Numbered from the stretch's first letter, positions 21,401 through 34,935 are shown. The stretch: DNA of 64,000 nt from Prorocentrum cordatum (GCA_963575745.1 CAUYUJ010018893.1:466694-530693), one strand, 5' to 3'. Made by a program: numbers and translations. The notes: generated by a model from the sequence alone, not told the origin.

Positions 21401-23230
21401 CGCTGCCCACTGAGGCCCCCAACCCACAACCCACTGAGGCCTAGAGTAAGCCCACACGGACCGTAGCATGCTGCCCGCAGGCCCTCCGGCACAGCTCACA
21501 TGGGCGCCAAACGCGCCCACAGAGGCTCCCCCGCGCTGCCCACAGAGGCCCCAAGCGCGCCCACAGAGGGCTCAAGCGCTGCCCATTGAGGCCCCCGACA
21601 CAGCCTAAGGCTCCAGCCCACAGAGGCCCCAAGCGCGCCCACAGAGGCCCCCGCGCGCTGTTTGTTGAGGCCCTCCGGCACAGCCCACAAAGGCCCAAAC
21701 CCCCGCGCCAAGCGTGCCCACGGATGCCCCAACGCGCTGCCCACGGAGGCCCCCCGTTCCACAAGGCCCCCGACACAGCCCACACGGGCCCCAGCCCACA
21801 GAGGCCCCGAGCGCGCCCACAGAGGCCCCCGCGCGCTGCCCACCGAGGACCTCTGGCACAGCCCACCGAGGCCCCAAGCGCGCCCACAGAGGCCCCAGCC
21901 CGCAGAGGCCTCAAGCGCGCCCACAGAGGGCCCAGCGTGCTGCCCACTGAGGCCCCCGACACAGCCCACAGAGGCCCCGAGCGTGCCCACGGGGGCCCCA
22001 GCGCGCTGCCCACTGAGGCCCCGACTTCCTACAGAGGCCCCACACGCGCCCGCAGAGGCTCCTGTCTACAGAGGCGGCAAGCGCGCCGAGGCCCCCGCAC
22101 GCTGCCCACTGAAGCCCTCCGGCACAGGTCACAGAGAGGTCCCAGCTCGCCGACAGAGGCCCCAGCCCGCAGAGGCCCAAACGCGCCCACAGAGGCCCCA
22201 AGCGCGCCCACAGAGTCCCCAGCGCGATTCCCATTTTGGCCCCAGTCCACCGGCCCTAAGCGCGCCCACGGAATCTCCGGCGCGCTGCCTACTTAGGCCC
22301 CCCGACAACGCCCACTGAGGCTCCCGACGCAGCCCACGGGGGCCCCAGCCCGCAGAAGCCCCCGCGCGCTGCCCACCGAGGCCTCCGACACAGCCCACAG
22401 AGGCCCCAAGCGCGCCCACAGAGGCCTTATTCCGCAGAGGCCCCAAGCGCGCCCACAGAGGCCCCAGCGCGCTGCCCACTGAGGCTCCCGACGCAGCCAA
22501 CAGGGGCCCCAGCCCACAGATGCCCCAAGTGCACCCACAAAGGTCTCAGCGCGCTGCCCACCGAGGCCCCCCAACACAGCCCACAGAGGCCCCAAGCGCG
22601 CCGACAGAGGCCCCAGCCCGCAGAGGCCCCGAGCGTGCCCACAGGCCTCCGCGCGCTGCCCACTGAGGCCCCCGACGCAGCCCACTGAGGCCCGAAACGC
22701 GCCCACAGAGGCCTTAGCCCGCAGAGGCCCCAAGCGCGCCCACAGAGGCTCCACCGCGCTGCCCACGGAGGCCCCCGACGCAGCCCACAGAGGCCCCAGC
22801 CCACATAGGCCCCAAGCGCGCCCACAGAGGCCCCAGCGTGCTGCCCACTGAGGCCCCCCGACGCAGCCCACACAGGCCCCAACGGCGCCCACAGAGGCCC
22901 CAGCCCGCAGAGGCCCCGAGCGCACCCACAGATGCACTAGCTCGCTGCCCACTGAGGCCCCCGACGCAGCCCACAGAGGCTCCAAACGCGCCCACAGAGG
23001 CCCCAGCCCGCAAAGGCCCCAGAGGCCCCAGCGCGCTGTCCACTGAGGCCCCCGACGCAGCCTACATAGGCCCCAGCCCACAGCGGCCCCAAGCTCACAT
23101 AGGCCCCAGCCCGCAGAGGCCCCAAGCGCGCCCGCAGAGGCCCCAGCGCGTTGCCCACTGAGGCTCCCCAACGCAGCCCACAGAGGCCCCAAGCGCGCCC
23201 ACAGAGGCCCTAGCCCGCAGAGGTCCCAGG
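21400..23230. repeat. GCCCACAGAGGCCCC array with about 100-bp higher-order unit
   Basis: Over 100 imperfect copies of a word of about 18 bp (CGCGCCCACAGAGGCCCC). The variant GCTGCCCACTGAGGC recurs roughly every 70-110 bp. The long ORFs on both strands (for example 23,261-22,293 on -) are repeat artefacts. Confidence 0.85.
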
Positions 23231-23559
23231 TACGACGCTCTCGCATGAGACTTCTTCGCAATTCAATTAAGTTCGCGGATGCCCAGCCGCGACGACAAGA
23301 CTCCCTTTCGATATTTGTTCGCGATCTGGGAGGCCCTGGCCAGAGAGGTTCCCGAACTCAGGAACAGCGCTCTCGCTGTGGACATCCTCGCAACTCAGAA
23401 CAATTTGTGGGGACGCAGCCGCGATGACAAGGGCTCCCGCTCGATGCTTCCTCGCGATTTGCTCCGAGAGGCCCTCTCGCATGGTCCATCTTTCTCTTCG
23501 CCCGTCCGTCCTCCCCCTGTTTTAGGGGGTGCGCTAAATGTGCGCGGCAGGTAAGGAAG

Positions 23560-23847
23560 ATATACCCCCGAGGGGGTACGGTCGAAGACAAAGAGGGCGG
23601 GTGTCGAGGGTTTGGAATATAAGTGTTGCGTGGCACGCGGTCAAATATGAATTTTATGGCTTAACCTGATTGTTGTTGTTGTTGTGGTTGTTGTTGTGGT
23701 TGTGGTTGTGGTTGTGGTTGTGGTTGTGGTTGTTGTCGTCGTTGCTGTTGTTGTGGTTGTTGTGGTTGTCGTTATTGTTGTTGTTGGTGCTGATGCTGTT
23801 GCTGCTGCTTCTGCTGCTGCTGCTGTTGTTGTTGTTGTTGTTGTGGC

Positions 23848-23894
<47 letters not shown>

Positions 23895-23895
23895 G
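23560..23895. mobile_element. Anchor segment plus (GTT/GCT)n, copy 1
   Basis: About 105 bp (GGGGGTACGGTCGAAGAC...GGCTTAACCTGATT) directly followed by GTT repeats to 23,890. The same anchor with the same tail is at 24,551-24,690. Confidence 0.65.
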
Positions 23896-24504
23896 TCGAA
23901 CTCGCATTTATAAAGCCCCCGTCCCAGGTAACCACTGCATTTTTTGATTCAAATGCCTTTCCTGGGGCTCGCACTCTGTTTTTAACAGCGGAAAGCTGGG
24001 TGTCACCAAACTGCGCCCCTAGCCCCACGTGTACAAGATCAGCTGCTCCCGCCTGATACTTCCTCACAAGTTATGCCCACATTTCGCTCTCGCGCGGGAC
24101 GTCCTCACAACTTATGCAGAACTCACGCTCTCGCGTGGGACTTCCTCGCAATTTATTCAAACGCCGCGCCCTCGACACTCAGGAATCACGCCCTCGCTGC
24201 GAATTTCCTCACGATTCATTTAAGAAATGCGCTATCGCTCTAGACTTCGTCGCGATTCTTGCAGGACGCACGCTTCAGCAACCCGCCTGCTCCACCTACC
24301 AGCCCAGGCCAGTTGCAGACCCACCCGTTAGGGTCTACCAGTTGCGATCTGCCCGTTTGGCTCTTTGCGTGTTTTCTGCTCCTAGCCCCCCCCCTCCTGC
24401 TACTCGTTCCTTTCGTGCTCCATCCACCTCCCTTCCCCTTGTCCCTGCGTTCCATCCGTCTTCTCTTCCCCATCCGTAGGGGCTGCACGACGTACACGTT
24501 GCGG

Positions 24505-24507
24505 GTG

Positions 24508-24555
<48 letters not shown>

Positions 24556-24690
24556 CCCAAGGGGGTACGATCGAAGACGAAGAGGGCGGGTATCGAGGGT
24601 TCGGGATATACGTGTTGAATGACACGCGGGCAGATAAGAGCGAACAGGCTTAACATGATTGTTGTTGTTGTTGTTGTTGTTGTTGTCATC
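24505..24690. mobile_element. (TA)n, anchor segment plus (GTT)n, copy 2
   Basis: (TA)n at 24,510-24,553, then the anchor 24,551-24,660 and (GTT)8-9. Anchor identity to 23,560 is about 80 percent by eye. Confidence 0.65.
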
Positions 24691-25058
24691 GGCCGCGTAT
24701 CGCTGGCGACCTACCCGCGATCCAACCCTACGACCCAACCCGTGACCCACCCGCGACCCACCCCGCAAACCCCCCGCGACCCACCCGCGACCAACCCACG
24801 TTGCATTGACCGAAAATCTGCGCATGGCGGCGGGCTCGTTGTGTACGTAGTGTGTGTTCAAATTCGCCGCCTGCGGCGGGCTCCTTCGGAGCTTCTCAGA
24901 CTGCCGACGGCCCCGCCACCCCCTCACTCGTATCAGTGGCTGCGGGCCGCTACAGTTTGCCTACTCGCGTTCTGTTCAGTTTCTGTAGGCCGCTGGAATC
25001 TGAGGGCGGGGCGGGTGGGTGCTGGTTCCCGAGCCGTCGCGTTGAGCCCGCTCTCCAG

Positions 25059-25091
25059 GCCAACGAGGTTGAGACGGCGGAGAAGGAGCAG
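25059..25091 (+). CDS. Mini-exon c1 of dispersed coiled-coil gene
   Basis: 33 nt encoding ANEVETAEKEQ, between acceptor CTCTCCAG/GCC and donor CAG/GCGGGC (GC), both phase 0. In the family a NEIExAxKEQ segment follows ...YExxTK and precedes DVKYKTK, so this exon fits between c and c2. On its own the exon is too short to be certain. Confidence 0.6.
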
Positions 25092-25494
25092 GCGGGCGTC
25101 GCGCTTTATCTCCTGTATTCTGCTCCTGTCTTAGGCATCCTGCTTCTTGCTCCTGCTCCTCCCTCTCCCAATGCTGATCACCCCTGGGTCTCCCTCCTGG
25201 CCCGCTGTTTCGCCGTAGTCGTCCTTCTCCTCTCCTGATGCCCCCCCCTCTTTTGCTCTGGATCCTGTCCCTTCTCCCTTTCGTTCTCCCTCCCCTCTTC
25301 TTCCCCCCTCCCCTCTTCTCCCACCCTCCCCTCTTCCCCTTGTCCTTCCTTTGGCTTCTCACTGGACAGGGGATGGCGCGATGGAGGAGCGGGAACGGAA
25401 CGGCAGGATAACGCGTAATTGGGGGGGGGGGGATGCGAGGGGACAGATCAGGTCGACGGAGAAGGAGGAGGAGGAGGCGGTGGACCAGGTAACG

Positions 25495-25599
25495 GACGAC
25501 GACGATGGTGATGATGGTGATGAGGATGATGGCGACGATGATGCTGCTGCTGACGATACTGATGATGGTGATGATGATGGCGATGCTTATGCTGCTGAC

Positions 25600-25645
<46 letters not shown>

Positions 25646-26593
25646 CTGATGCTGATGCTGATGCTGATGATGATGCTGCTGCTGATGATGATGATGATGA
25701 TGACGATTGTGATGATGATGCTGCTGATGATGATGATTAAACTGATGTCGACGATGATGCTGATGTTGAATATGGTCATGCTGCTAATGATGATGATGAT
25801 GATGATGATAATGATGATGATGCTGATGATGATGATGATGATGATGATGACGTTTGTGGTGGTGGTGATGATGATATGCTGATGATGGTGAGTGAGGAGG
25901 GGGAGGTGGATGATTATGGTGATGATGATGGTGCTGATGCTGATGCTGATGATGCAGATGGTGACGACTACATCGATGCTGAATATGGCGTATTATATTG
26001 ACGATCGCGATGGTGGTGGCGGTGGTGGTGGTGATGATCATGCTTACGAGGATGATGGTGATGATGACGATGCTGATGCGGATTATGATAATGCTGTTGC
26101 TGATGCTGATGACGATGATGATGATGTTGATGCCGATGCTGGTGATGATGCTACTAGTGATGGTGATGCTGAGGATGAGTGTGATGCATGGTGATGGGGG
26201 TGCCTGCGATGGTGGTGGTGAGGTTGATGGTGATACGGATGATAATCAGTATGACGATGATGCTGATGATACTGCTGCTGATGATGTTGCTGATGCTGAT
26301 GTTGATGATGATGCTGCTGCTGATGCTGTTGCTCGTGATGCTGATGCTTGTGATGCTGATGCTTGCGATGGTGATGATGATGATGATGCTGATGATGCTG
26401 TTGATGCTGATGATGATTCCGCTTATGCGGATGATGCTGCTGATTGTGATGCTGCTTATGATGATTTATGGTGTTGGTGATGCTTGTGATGGTGGTGATG
26501 GTGATGATGATGCTGCTGCTGGTGCAGATGGCGATGCTGACGCTGATGCTGATACTGATGATGATGACGATGCTGCTGATGATATTGCTGCTG

Positions 26594-26625
<32 letters not shown>

Positions 26626-27320
26626 GATGCTGATGATGATGATGATGAGGATGATGATGGTGATGGTGCTGATGTTGATGATGCTGATGATGATGCTGAT
26701 GCCGATGATGATGCTGCTGATTATGATGTATGCTAATGCTGATTATGCATGATGATGACGTGGATGATAATGTTATGATGATGATTATGATGAAGATGGT
26801 GATGGTGATGGTGGTGTGATGCGATGGTGATGGCGGTGGTGTTTGTTGTGGTGATTCTGATGATGGTGGTGATGCTCATTATGCTGACGATGATGATGAT
26901 GATGATGATGATGACGATGACGATGACGATGATGATGATGACGATGATGATGATGATGATGTTGATAATGCTGCTGATGCTGATGATGATGCTGCTGATT
27001 ATGATGTATGCTGATGCTGATTATGCATGTTGATGGCGCTGATGATAATGTTATGAGGATGCTTATGATGAAGATGGGGATGGTGATGGCGGTGTGAAGC
27101 GATGGTGATGGCGGTGGTGGTTGTTGTGGTGATTATGATGATGGTGGTGATGATCATTATGCTGACGATGATGATGATGATGATGATGACGAAGACGATG
27201 ATGATGCTGATGATGGTGATGATGCTGATGCTGATTATGATGCTGATGATGATGATGTTGTTATTGTTGCTGTTGTTGCTGCTGCTGCTGATGATGATGA
27301 TGATGCGGATGCATCAAACA
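25495..27320. repeat. GAT/GATGCT microsatellite, 1.8 kb
   Basis: Almost unbroken (GAT)n with GCT, GGT and GAC variants. A segment of about 240 bp is repeated with drift near 26,830 and 27,105. ORFs are poly-Asp or poly-Met artefacts. Confidence 0.95.
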
Positions 27321-27324
27321 ATTG

Positions 27325-27950
27325 ATAAGGACAAGTTTGACTAGGTGATGATTTAGAGGGGGTAAATGGGTGGAGGATGAGGAGGGCGCGGGGATAGGAG
27401 GAGCATGATGTGCATGAGTAGCCTGGCGAGGAGGAAGAGATTGGGGAGGATGGGTGGGATCGAGTCGATCGGGAGGAGTGGGAGCAGGAAACGGATGTGG
27501 TTTGAACAGGTAGAGGCAGGAGGCGCGCAGCGGGACGGTTTAGGATAGGGATGAGGAGGAATAGGGGGATGTTGTCGATGAAGATGAGTAAGATGAGCAT
27601 GGCGAGACGGGGACGATAGCGATTGCGAGAAGGTCCAGGCCGCCGTGTGCAGTTTCTTTTTTGGAACCGTTGGCCAGTAGTGGCCAGCAGTGGGCACGCG
27701 AGGATACTTGTTGCTTCTTGTTCCCTAGAGGCTTTTCGTTCTGGATGCACGGTATCGGACTCTTCCATGCAGTCTGGTGTCTCCAAGGCGTTTGCATTTT
27801 CACGGCGGCTCAGTTCGAGTTGCCGCAATGTCGAGCATGTATGCACACACGCATATTTGGGATGTACATCGGCACATGTTATACGTGATGATGTTAGCAT
27901 GCGTCGAGGACGCTTTGCCATGCCTGCGCGCGCCCCCCCCCTTACTCGAG
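27325..27950. other. Intron sequence, no gene recognised
   Basis: Mixed-composition sequence between the GAT tract and mini-exon c2. Nothing recognised before the C-rich acceptor tract at 27,932. Confidence 0.4.
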
Positions 27951-27971
27951 GACGTGAAGTACAAGACGCGG
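27951..27971 (+). CDS. Micro-exon c2 of dispersed coiled-coil gene (21 nt)
   Basis: Encodes DVKYKTR between a strong acceptor (nine C, then TTACTCGAG) and a GA donor (CGG/GACCGC), phase 0 on both sides. The family motif at this place is (KEQ)DVKYKTK(EAA). Exons c1 and d supply exactly the residues before and after. Confidence 0.6.
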
Positions 27972-28514
27972 GACCGCATCCGAAGCCCAGACTCGCCTCC
28001 CTGAGCCTGCCTGTTCCCTCAAGTCATCACGACATCACTTTGCATCAACATCCAGACGCTTGCGCCATCGCTTTGACCGACATCCAGACACTTGCCCTTC
28101 CATCCCCTCCTCCTTTCCCCCATCTTCCTTCCTTCTGCCCCCCCTCCCCCTGGCCTGTTCTCCTCCCTCTCGCCAAATAGGTTCGAGCTATTCCCAGACT
28201 GTTGTCCGCAGTGGTGGTCGTTCGAGTCTCCTCAGTGTACTCCCCGCTTTCCTCTCCCCTGCCTCCCCCTTTTCTCCCCCGCTTCCCTTCTCGTTTGAAC
28301 TCCATGGCACGAGGGGTGGCTGACATTGCGAAGTGTGCTGTTAAATTCTCGAACATGGCCGACCAACAAAGATGTCCCTGGCCTGTTGCGCGAGGGAGCT
28401 CTGGTCTGTAATCCATGATCTTTCTTTGAGCCAGCACAGTTTGCGCCATGATGATGGAATGGCCTCCGGCCAGCGCCGCCGATCCGGGGCTCTCCGGATG
28501 CTGGTGGTTGGCAC

Positions 28515-29190
28515 TATGACGACGGCGACGACGACGACGATGACGACCTCGACGCCGACAACGGACGACTTACGACTAACGGGAGGAAGGAGGCGGGAGG
28601 CGGGAGGTGGGAGGCGGGAGGAGGGGGAGGGAGGAGGGAGGAGTGAGGAGGGAGGAGGGAGGAGGGAGGATGGGGGGATGAGGAGGCGGCAGAGGAGGAG
28701 GAGGAGGAGGAACAGCCGCATGAAGAGCAGGATGAGCAGGAGCACGAAGGAGGATGATGAGAACGAGGATGAGGATGAGGATAGGGCGAGGATGAGGACG
28801 AGGATGATGATGATGACGATGATGATAATGATGATGATGCTGACGACGACGATGATGATGAAGATGATGATGACGATGATGTTGATGATGATGATGCTGA
28901 TGCTGATGCTGATGCTCCTGATTATGATGATGCTGATGATGTTATTGATGTTAATGCTGCTGCTGATGATTCTGCTGATTATGATGATGCTGATGATGGT
29001 CACGATGATGCTGCTGATGATGATGATGGTGATGATGATGATGATGATGATGATGCTGATGATGATGATGATGATGCTGCTGCTGATGATGCTGATGATG
29101 ATGATGATGATGATGGTGATGATGATTGTGCTGCTGCTGATGATGCTGATGCCGATGAGTATGATGCTGGTGGTGGTGGTGGTGGTGAGG
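28515..29190. repeat. GAC, GGA and GAT microsatellites between two copies of a short motif
   Basis: The tract is flanked by TTTGAGCCAGCACAGTTTGC (about 28,428) and CTTGAGCCAGCAAAGTTTGC (about 29,212) in direct orientation. Inside: (GAC)n, (GGAGGGA)n, then (GAT)n with GCT. Confidence 0.8.
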
Positions 29191-29319
29191 AGGAGGAGGA
29201 GGAGCTTTCCTTGAGCCAGCAAAGTTTGCGCCAAGATGCTTGGACGACTCAGAGCCCAGCCCGCCATACCGACTCGTCTGGCAGTGCGACCCGCAGAAGT
29301 CGTTACGAGGAAATGGGAA

Positions 29320-29500
29320 GAAGGGAAGAGGAGGAGGAGGAGGCGGAGGAGGACGTGGAGTAAGGAGGAGGCGGCGGGGTGGAGAAGGGGAAAAGAGGAC
29401 CGACAGCATCGGAGCTTTGCTCGACACTACCTACAGCGTGAGCATGAGTAGGGAGAGCAGATGCATATGTGTAGAAGGAGGTGGAGGAGGAGGATGAGAG
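29320..29500. repeat. GGA-rich microsatellite patches
   Basis: GGA repeats around 29,325-29,400 and 29,478-29,495. No gene. Confidence 0.7.
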
Positions 29501-29689
29501 CCGCTGATCAGTCCCTCTGCGGACGGAACGGTCCCGCGTAGACCAGTGTTCGGCCGATTGGGGGTACGAGGGGGTTCTTGAGGGAAACGGGTCTTAGACC
29601 CAAGGGCCGCCCCAGGATCATCTTTTTCATCTTGACTGATACAACAAAACAAGCGTGGACCCCGACCGGTGATGTTCGCAATCTATGTG

Positions 29690-32600
29690 GTGCAATCTAG
29701 GTGGGGCAATTGACTACGCTGCACCGCGCTTGACCACTCCACTGCTCGCGCAAACATCCCACCCACCCACCCGCAACTTGGTTCGCAAACTCTCTTAAGA
29801 CCGTGACGGTGGGTACCATTTGGCACTTGCCAACGACAGCGACGCCGACGACGACAGCGACAACGACGACGACGACGCCGCCGACAACGACTACGACGAC
29901 ACCGACGACGTCTCCAACGACTTCGACGACGCCGACAACGACGACGACGACACCGACGACGACGACGCCGACGCCGACGACGACGACGATGACAACGACG
30001 ACGACGATGACGACGCCGACGACGACGACAACGACGACGCCGACGACGACGACGACGACGTCAACGACGCCGACGACGACGACGACGACGGCGGCGACGA
30101 CGACGACGCCGACAACGACGACGAAGACGACGACGACGCCGACGACGACGACGAAGACGACGACGACGTCGCCAACGAAGACGACGACGAGGGAGGAGGG
30201 AGGACGACGACGGCGACAACGGCGACAACGACGACAACGACGAGGGAGGAGGGAGGACGGCGACGACGCGAACGACGAAGAAGGAGGAAGGACGGCGACG
30301 CCGACGACGGCAACGACGAGGGAGGAGGGAAGACGACGACGACGACAACGACGACGACGACGACGACGGCGACGAAATAGGAGGGACGACGACGAGACGC
30401 CGACGACGGACGACGACGACGACGAGGGAGGAGGAGGAAGGACGACCACGGCGACAACGACGACGGAAACGACCACGACGCCAAAGAGGACGACGACGAC
30501 GAACACGAGGAAAGACAGAGGACGACATAGGCGACGACGACGACAACGACGCGGGAGGAGGGAGGACGGCGACGACGACGACGACGACGCAAGAGCGCGC
30601 GCGCACGTTTTTGTTGAAAATCCGTGTTGCGAAACCTTGGGTTTTTGTAGGTTTTTTGGACGCGCGATTTCCAAATCCTTCCGAAACCGATTGGTTTTGA
30701 AGGATTTCGGCGTACGCGCGCGACCACGCGCGCGTCTGCACTTCGTCTTTTTTTGCAGAGGATTCTCGCGACGGCACACGCGCAAGGGCGTTCGACAGAT
30801 TTCGACATGCGCGCGCGCGAAGCCCGTTTGGTAGCTTTTTGTGAAAGTCTTGAAAAACGCTTGGTTTTCTTAAGATTTCGCAAGAGCTCGCGCGCAAGCT
30901 CTTTTAGCAAATCAGTGTTGCGAAACCATGTGAGTTTTTTTTTTTTTTTTTTTTTTTTTGAAACTCGATTGCGAAATCCTTCTGGCACCGCAGGTTTTTG
31001 AAGGATTTCGGCATGCGCGCGCGACGACGCGCGCGTGTGTGCACTTCGTTTCTTTTTTTGCAAGGGATTCGTGAAAAAGTGATATGTTAGAGCAAACAAT
31101 GTCACCGCGTAGTGTTTTTTTAGCAAGGGACCCTCAGGGGGGGGGAACCGGCCTGCCTGGGATGGTATGATTTCATGTTTAGGATGGACGAGTGTGCAGA
31201 ATATATATATATATATATATATGTGTACATATATTTACACATATATACATATATATACATATATATATATATATGAAATTATATTTTCCCAGGGGGAAGC
31301 GTTAAGTCTGGGGGGGGGGGGGGGTAGCGTCTATTCTCTTTTTAGAAAGGAGAATTCACTTTGATCGTCTTAAAGCTGTCCTCTCCAGTGCTCGTGCAGA
31401 CATCGCACCCTCCCACCCGCAACTTGGTCGCAAGGCCTCTTAAGACCGTGACGGTAGGTGCCGAATGGCTCTCGAACAGCGACACAAACGCCGACGACGA
31501 CAGCGACAACGACGAAGACGACGCCGACGACGACAACGACGACACCGACGACAACTCCGACGACGACGACACCGACGACGACGACGCCGACGACGACTAC
31601 GACGACGACGATAACGACGCCGACGGCGACGACGCCGACGACGACGACGTCGACGACGGCGACGCCGACGACGACGGCGACGACGCCGACGACGACGGCG
31701 ACGACGCCGACGACGACGACGGCGAAGACGACGACGACGAAAGCGCTTGATCGATGTTAAGGGAGTTCGACGCGCGCAGAAAAGTTGCTAGCATGACCGA
31801 AATATTGAAACACCATTGCTTGTTTAGAGTTCGGACAGCGCGCGCGGGTGGACAATTTGATTTTCCATCTGATGTTTCCGAGGAAGTATGGTACGATTCG
31901 TGTGTTTTCATGGAGCTCGGCCTTGAAATTGTTGACAGTACAGTGTGTGTTGGAAGGAATTCGACATGCGCGCTCGGCGGCCGCGCGCATGTGCCGCGCA
32001 TGTTTTTTTACAAGGGATTGTGGCCCTGGCAGGCGCATGACCGATGTTGAAGACGTTCGACGCGCGCGCATAAGTTACTCGCGTGACAGGAATGTTGAAA
32101 AACATTTGTTGTCTTCCGATTCGGGAAGTGCGCGCTGGTAGTTTTTTTTGAAGACTTGCACATCAATGTCGCCCTTTAGTTTTATTGGGCAAGGGAACCA
32201 GGGGGGACTCATACCGGCCTGGCTTGAATCGTATGATTTCACAGGTAGGATGGACATTGGGTCAGAATCATATGTATGTTTTTTGCATCGACTCCCGAGG
32301 AGTCGATAAGTCCGGGCGGGGGGGATGGTGGTATATTTTTAAAGGCAGGAGAATCCACGGGGTGCAATCTAGGTGGTGCAAGTCATCGCCGCACTTGAGG
32401 TTGTCAACTCCAGTGCCCGCGCAATCATCCCACCCACCCGCCCGCAACTTGTTTTGCAAAACCCATGCGGAAACGATTGCAATGAGTGCTGGGTGTTGGC
32501 TGGTGCATCTCTGAGGCCGCGCTAGCCCGCGCATTCTTGCGCGCGCAGCGGCCAGCTAGTTTGCCACGACCGACGCGAACGCGGCGGCGCTAACCGTTCG

Positions 32601-34220
32601 GCACATTCCAGCATGTACTTCGGTGCCAGTTGGGGACTTGGGCGGGCGCGGTATCATGGCAACGTCGACAACGGTAGACACGATGCTGGTAGTTGCGATG
32701 CTGATGACGGTGCTGACAGCGACGACGGGGCAGTCAGTGACGGCGCCGATGCTGATCACGCCGACGACGATGACGGCGTCTTCGTGTCGGTAATACAGGT
32801 TTTGGAAAGAGTTCGAAATGCGCGCGCGGCAGACGCACGAGAGTTCTCTCGCGTGGTATTATTTGACACAGATCGTGCCACCCCAGCCCTCGCGCAAAGG
32901 GCGTTCGAACCATTTCGACTTGCGCGAGCGCGAAACCCACTTGGTACCATCTTATGACACATGTTGAACACTTGAAGAATTATTAGGGATTCGCACGAGC
33001 GCGCATGCTTTTGTTGAACGTTTGTGTTGCCACACTTTTGTATATGTATAATTATGTTACTGGGGCGCTGGATGTTGATTCCTCCGAAGCCCAAGAGCTT
33101 TTGAAGGATGTTGGCATGCGCGCGCAACGACGCGCGCGTGTGCACTTCATACCGTTTTTGCCAGGGGTTTTTGAACGTTTATGTGTTTTGATGAGCGAGT
33201 GTGCGCGCATAGTATTTGTTGCAAGGGAACCGAGGGGGGACCGATACAGGCTTGGTTGGGATAGTGTGAATCCACCGGTAGATGGCCATTGGGTCATAAT
33301 CGTAAGTGTTTTGCATTGGTTCTTGGGGAATCGAAAAGTCCACGGGGGGAGGGTGGTAGAACCTTTTTTTTTTTTTTTTTTTTAGAAAGGAGTATCCATG
33401 GGGTGCAGTCTACGTGGTGCAAAATAACTATCTTGCTCCGCGCGTGACCACGTCCCACGACCGTGTAAGCAGCCCACCCACGAACCCGCAGCTTGGTTGC
33501 AAAACCCATGCGGCGGCGATTAGGATGGCTGCTGGACGCTGGCTGGCGCACCGCCGCAACCGCGCTTGCTTTCGCAAGCTTGCGCGCAGAGCGACCAGCT
33601 AGCGTGGCGCGGCCGACGCGGCCGCGGTGGCGCTGACCGCTGGGCATTTCTTGGTGCGTCTTGCGCACCGCACTGACGCTCGAACGTGTCAATGCGAGTC
33701 GGTACCTCTTGCGGGTGTGGTACCATGGCGACGCCGACGCATGGCAGACACGATGCTGATAGTAGTGATGCTGGTGGCGACGTGGACGATGACGGCGCCA
33801 CGGCCACGGTCGGCACCGTTGCCGATCACGCCGATGACGATGATGGCGTCCACGCCTCGGCGTCGAAGAGTTTGGAAAAGGGGTTTTAACATGCGCGCGC
33901 GGCCGACGGGCGCGAATTGCCCGCACGGTGCCATTTGACAGGGATGGTGCGGCACACGCGCGCGAGAGCCCCGTTTGGTCGCATCCGGTGAACCAGATGA
34001 AGCACCTTTTTGGATTTCTCAATACTTCGCAAGGGCGCGCGCCCCGTTGTTTCCTTTTTCTTTTGTGCCCATATAAATGTATCCGCCCTGTTGAAGCACC
34101 CAAATGTCTTGGATAGGTGTCGGCACGCGCGCGCGACAACGCGCGTGTGTGCATTTCTTTTGCAACGGGTTCTTGAACAGTGGCGGTTTTCCCACAGTCA
34201 ATGTTTTTTTTCTCTGGGCA
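29690..34220. repeat. Four-copy tandem repeat of about 1 kb
   Basis: Units begin near 29,690, 31,361, 32,361 and 33,401. Shared landmarks in order: GTGCAATCTAGGTGG, CCCACCCGCAACTTGGTT, a GAC-rich or GACGATGACGGCG core, ATGCGCGCGCG with CGCGCGTGTGTGCAC, GCAAGGGAACC, then AGAAAGGAG before the next unit. The first unit is longer (1.67 kb) because its GAC core grew to about 770 bp (29,830-30,600). The second has about 265 bp of GAC; in the last two the core is short and decayed. Confidence 0.8.
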
Positions 34221-34279
34221 CCCCGCGCGGCGTACTTCTCTTCCTCTCCGTCTCCTGTTCTCCCTTCGCACAACCACTC

Positions 34280-34550
34280 ACCCAATCACTAGCACACCAT
34301 CATCATAACAGCACCACCCTTCTCATCGTCACTCACAGCGTCATCATCCTAATTTTGTCACTGACACCATCATCATCAGTCACACGCTCAACATACACGA
34401 CAAATTCCCCACGCATCCAAGACATCATCCGCATCACCGTCATCATGATCAACATCTCTCTCAGGATCACCATCTCGTCATCACCATCATTATTTTCACA
34501 TCATCATGCGTACATTCATCATTATCGCACGCGCACGCATACGTTCATCT
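34280..34550. repeat. CATCAT/CATCAC low-complexity tract
   Basis: Scattered CATCATC and TCATC words, decayed compared with other tracts. Confidence 0.6.
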
Positions 34551-34589
34551 TAAGGAAGTCGCGAACGGGTTTTCCGTCTGTTATTGAAT

Positions 34590-34935
34590 TGCAAGAAGAT
34601 CTCGGGCGGGAGCCTTTTCCGTAACCCGCGAATCCTGTTAGTAATCCGAGCGGGCCATCCACACCTTGCAACTGTCGTCTTTTTCGGGCCCCTGATCCTT
34701 GAATCTGCGAAGAGGTCTTAGGCGGGATCCTCTTCCCCATGGAGCCCGCAGGTCCTGTTACTAGTCCGAACGGTTCATCCGAATCTTGTAACTGTTTTCG
34801 CTGTCGGGCCCCCGGGCCTTGAATCTGGAGGAGACCTCGTGCGGCAGCCTCGTCCGTGAGTGAAAAGGGTAGGAGGGCTCAGGCGGGAACCCCCTCCCTA
34901 TGGGGCCCGCAGATCATGTTACTAGTCCGGTCACT
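34590..34935. repeat. About 120-160-bp tandem repeat, three units
   Basis: The landmark CCCGCAGRTCMTGTTACTAG occurs near 34,624 (diverged), 34,745 and 34,903. Units also share TTGAATCTG and GGCGGGA. Confidence 0.6.

Noticed and set aside
22293-23261. 322-aa - strand ORF of Gly/Ala/Leu-rich repeats
   Set aside because: It exists only because the GCCCACAGAGGCCCC array lacks stops in several frames on both strands.
29820-30834. Open frames of 186-411 aa on both strands
   Set aside because: All derive from the GAC core of the 1-kb tandem repeat.
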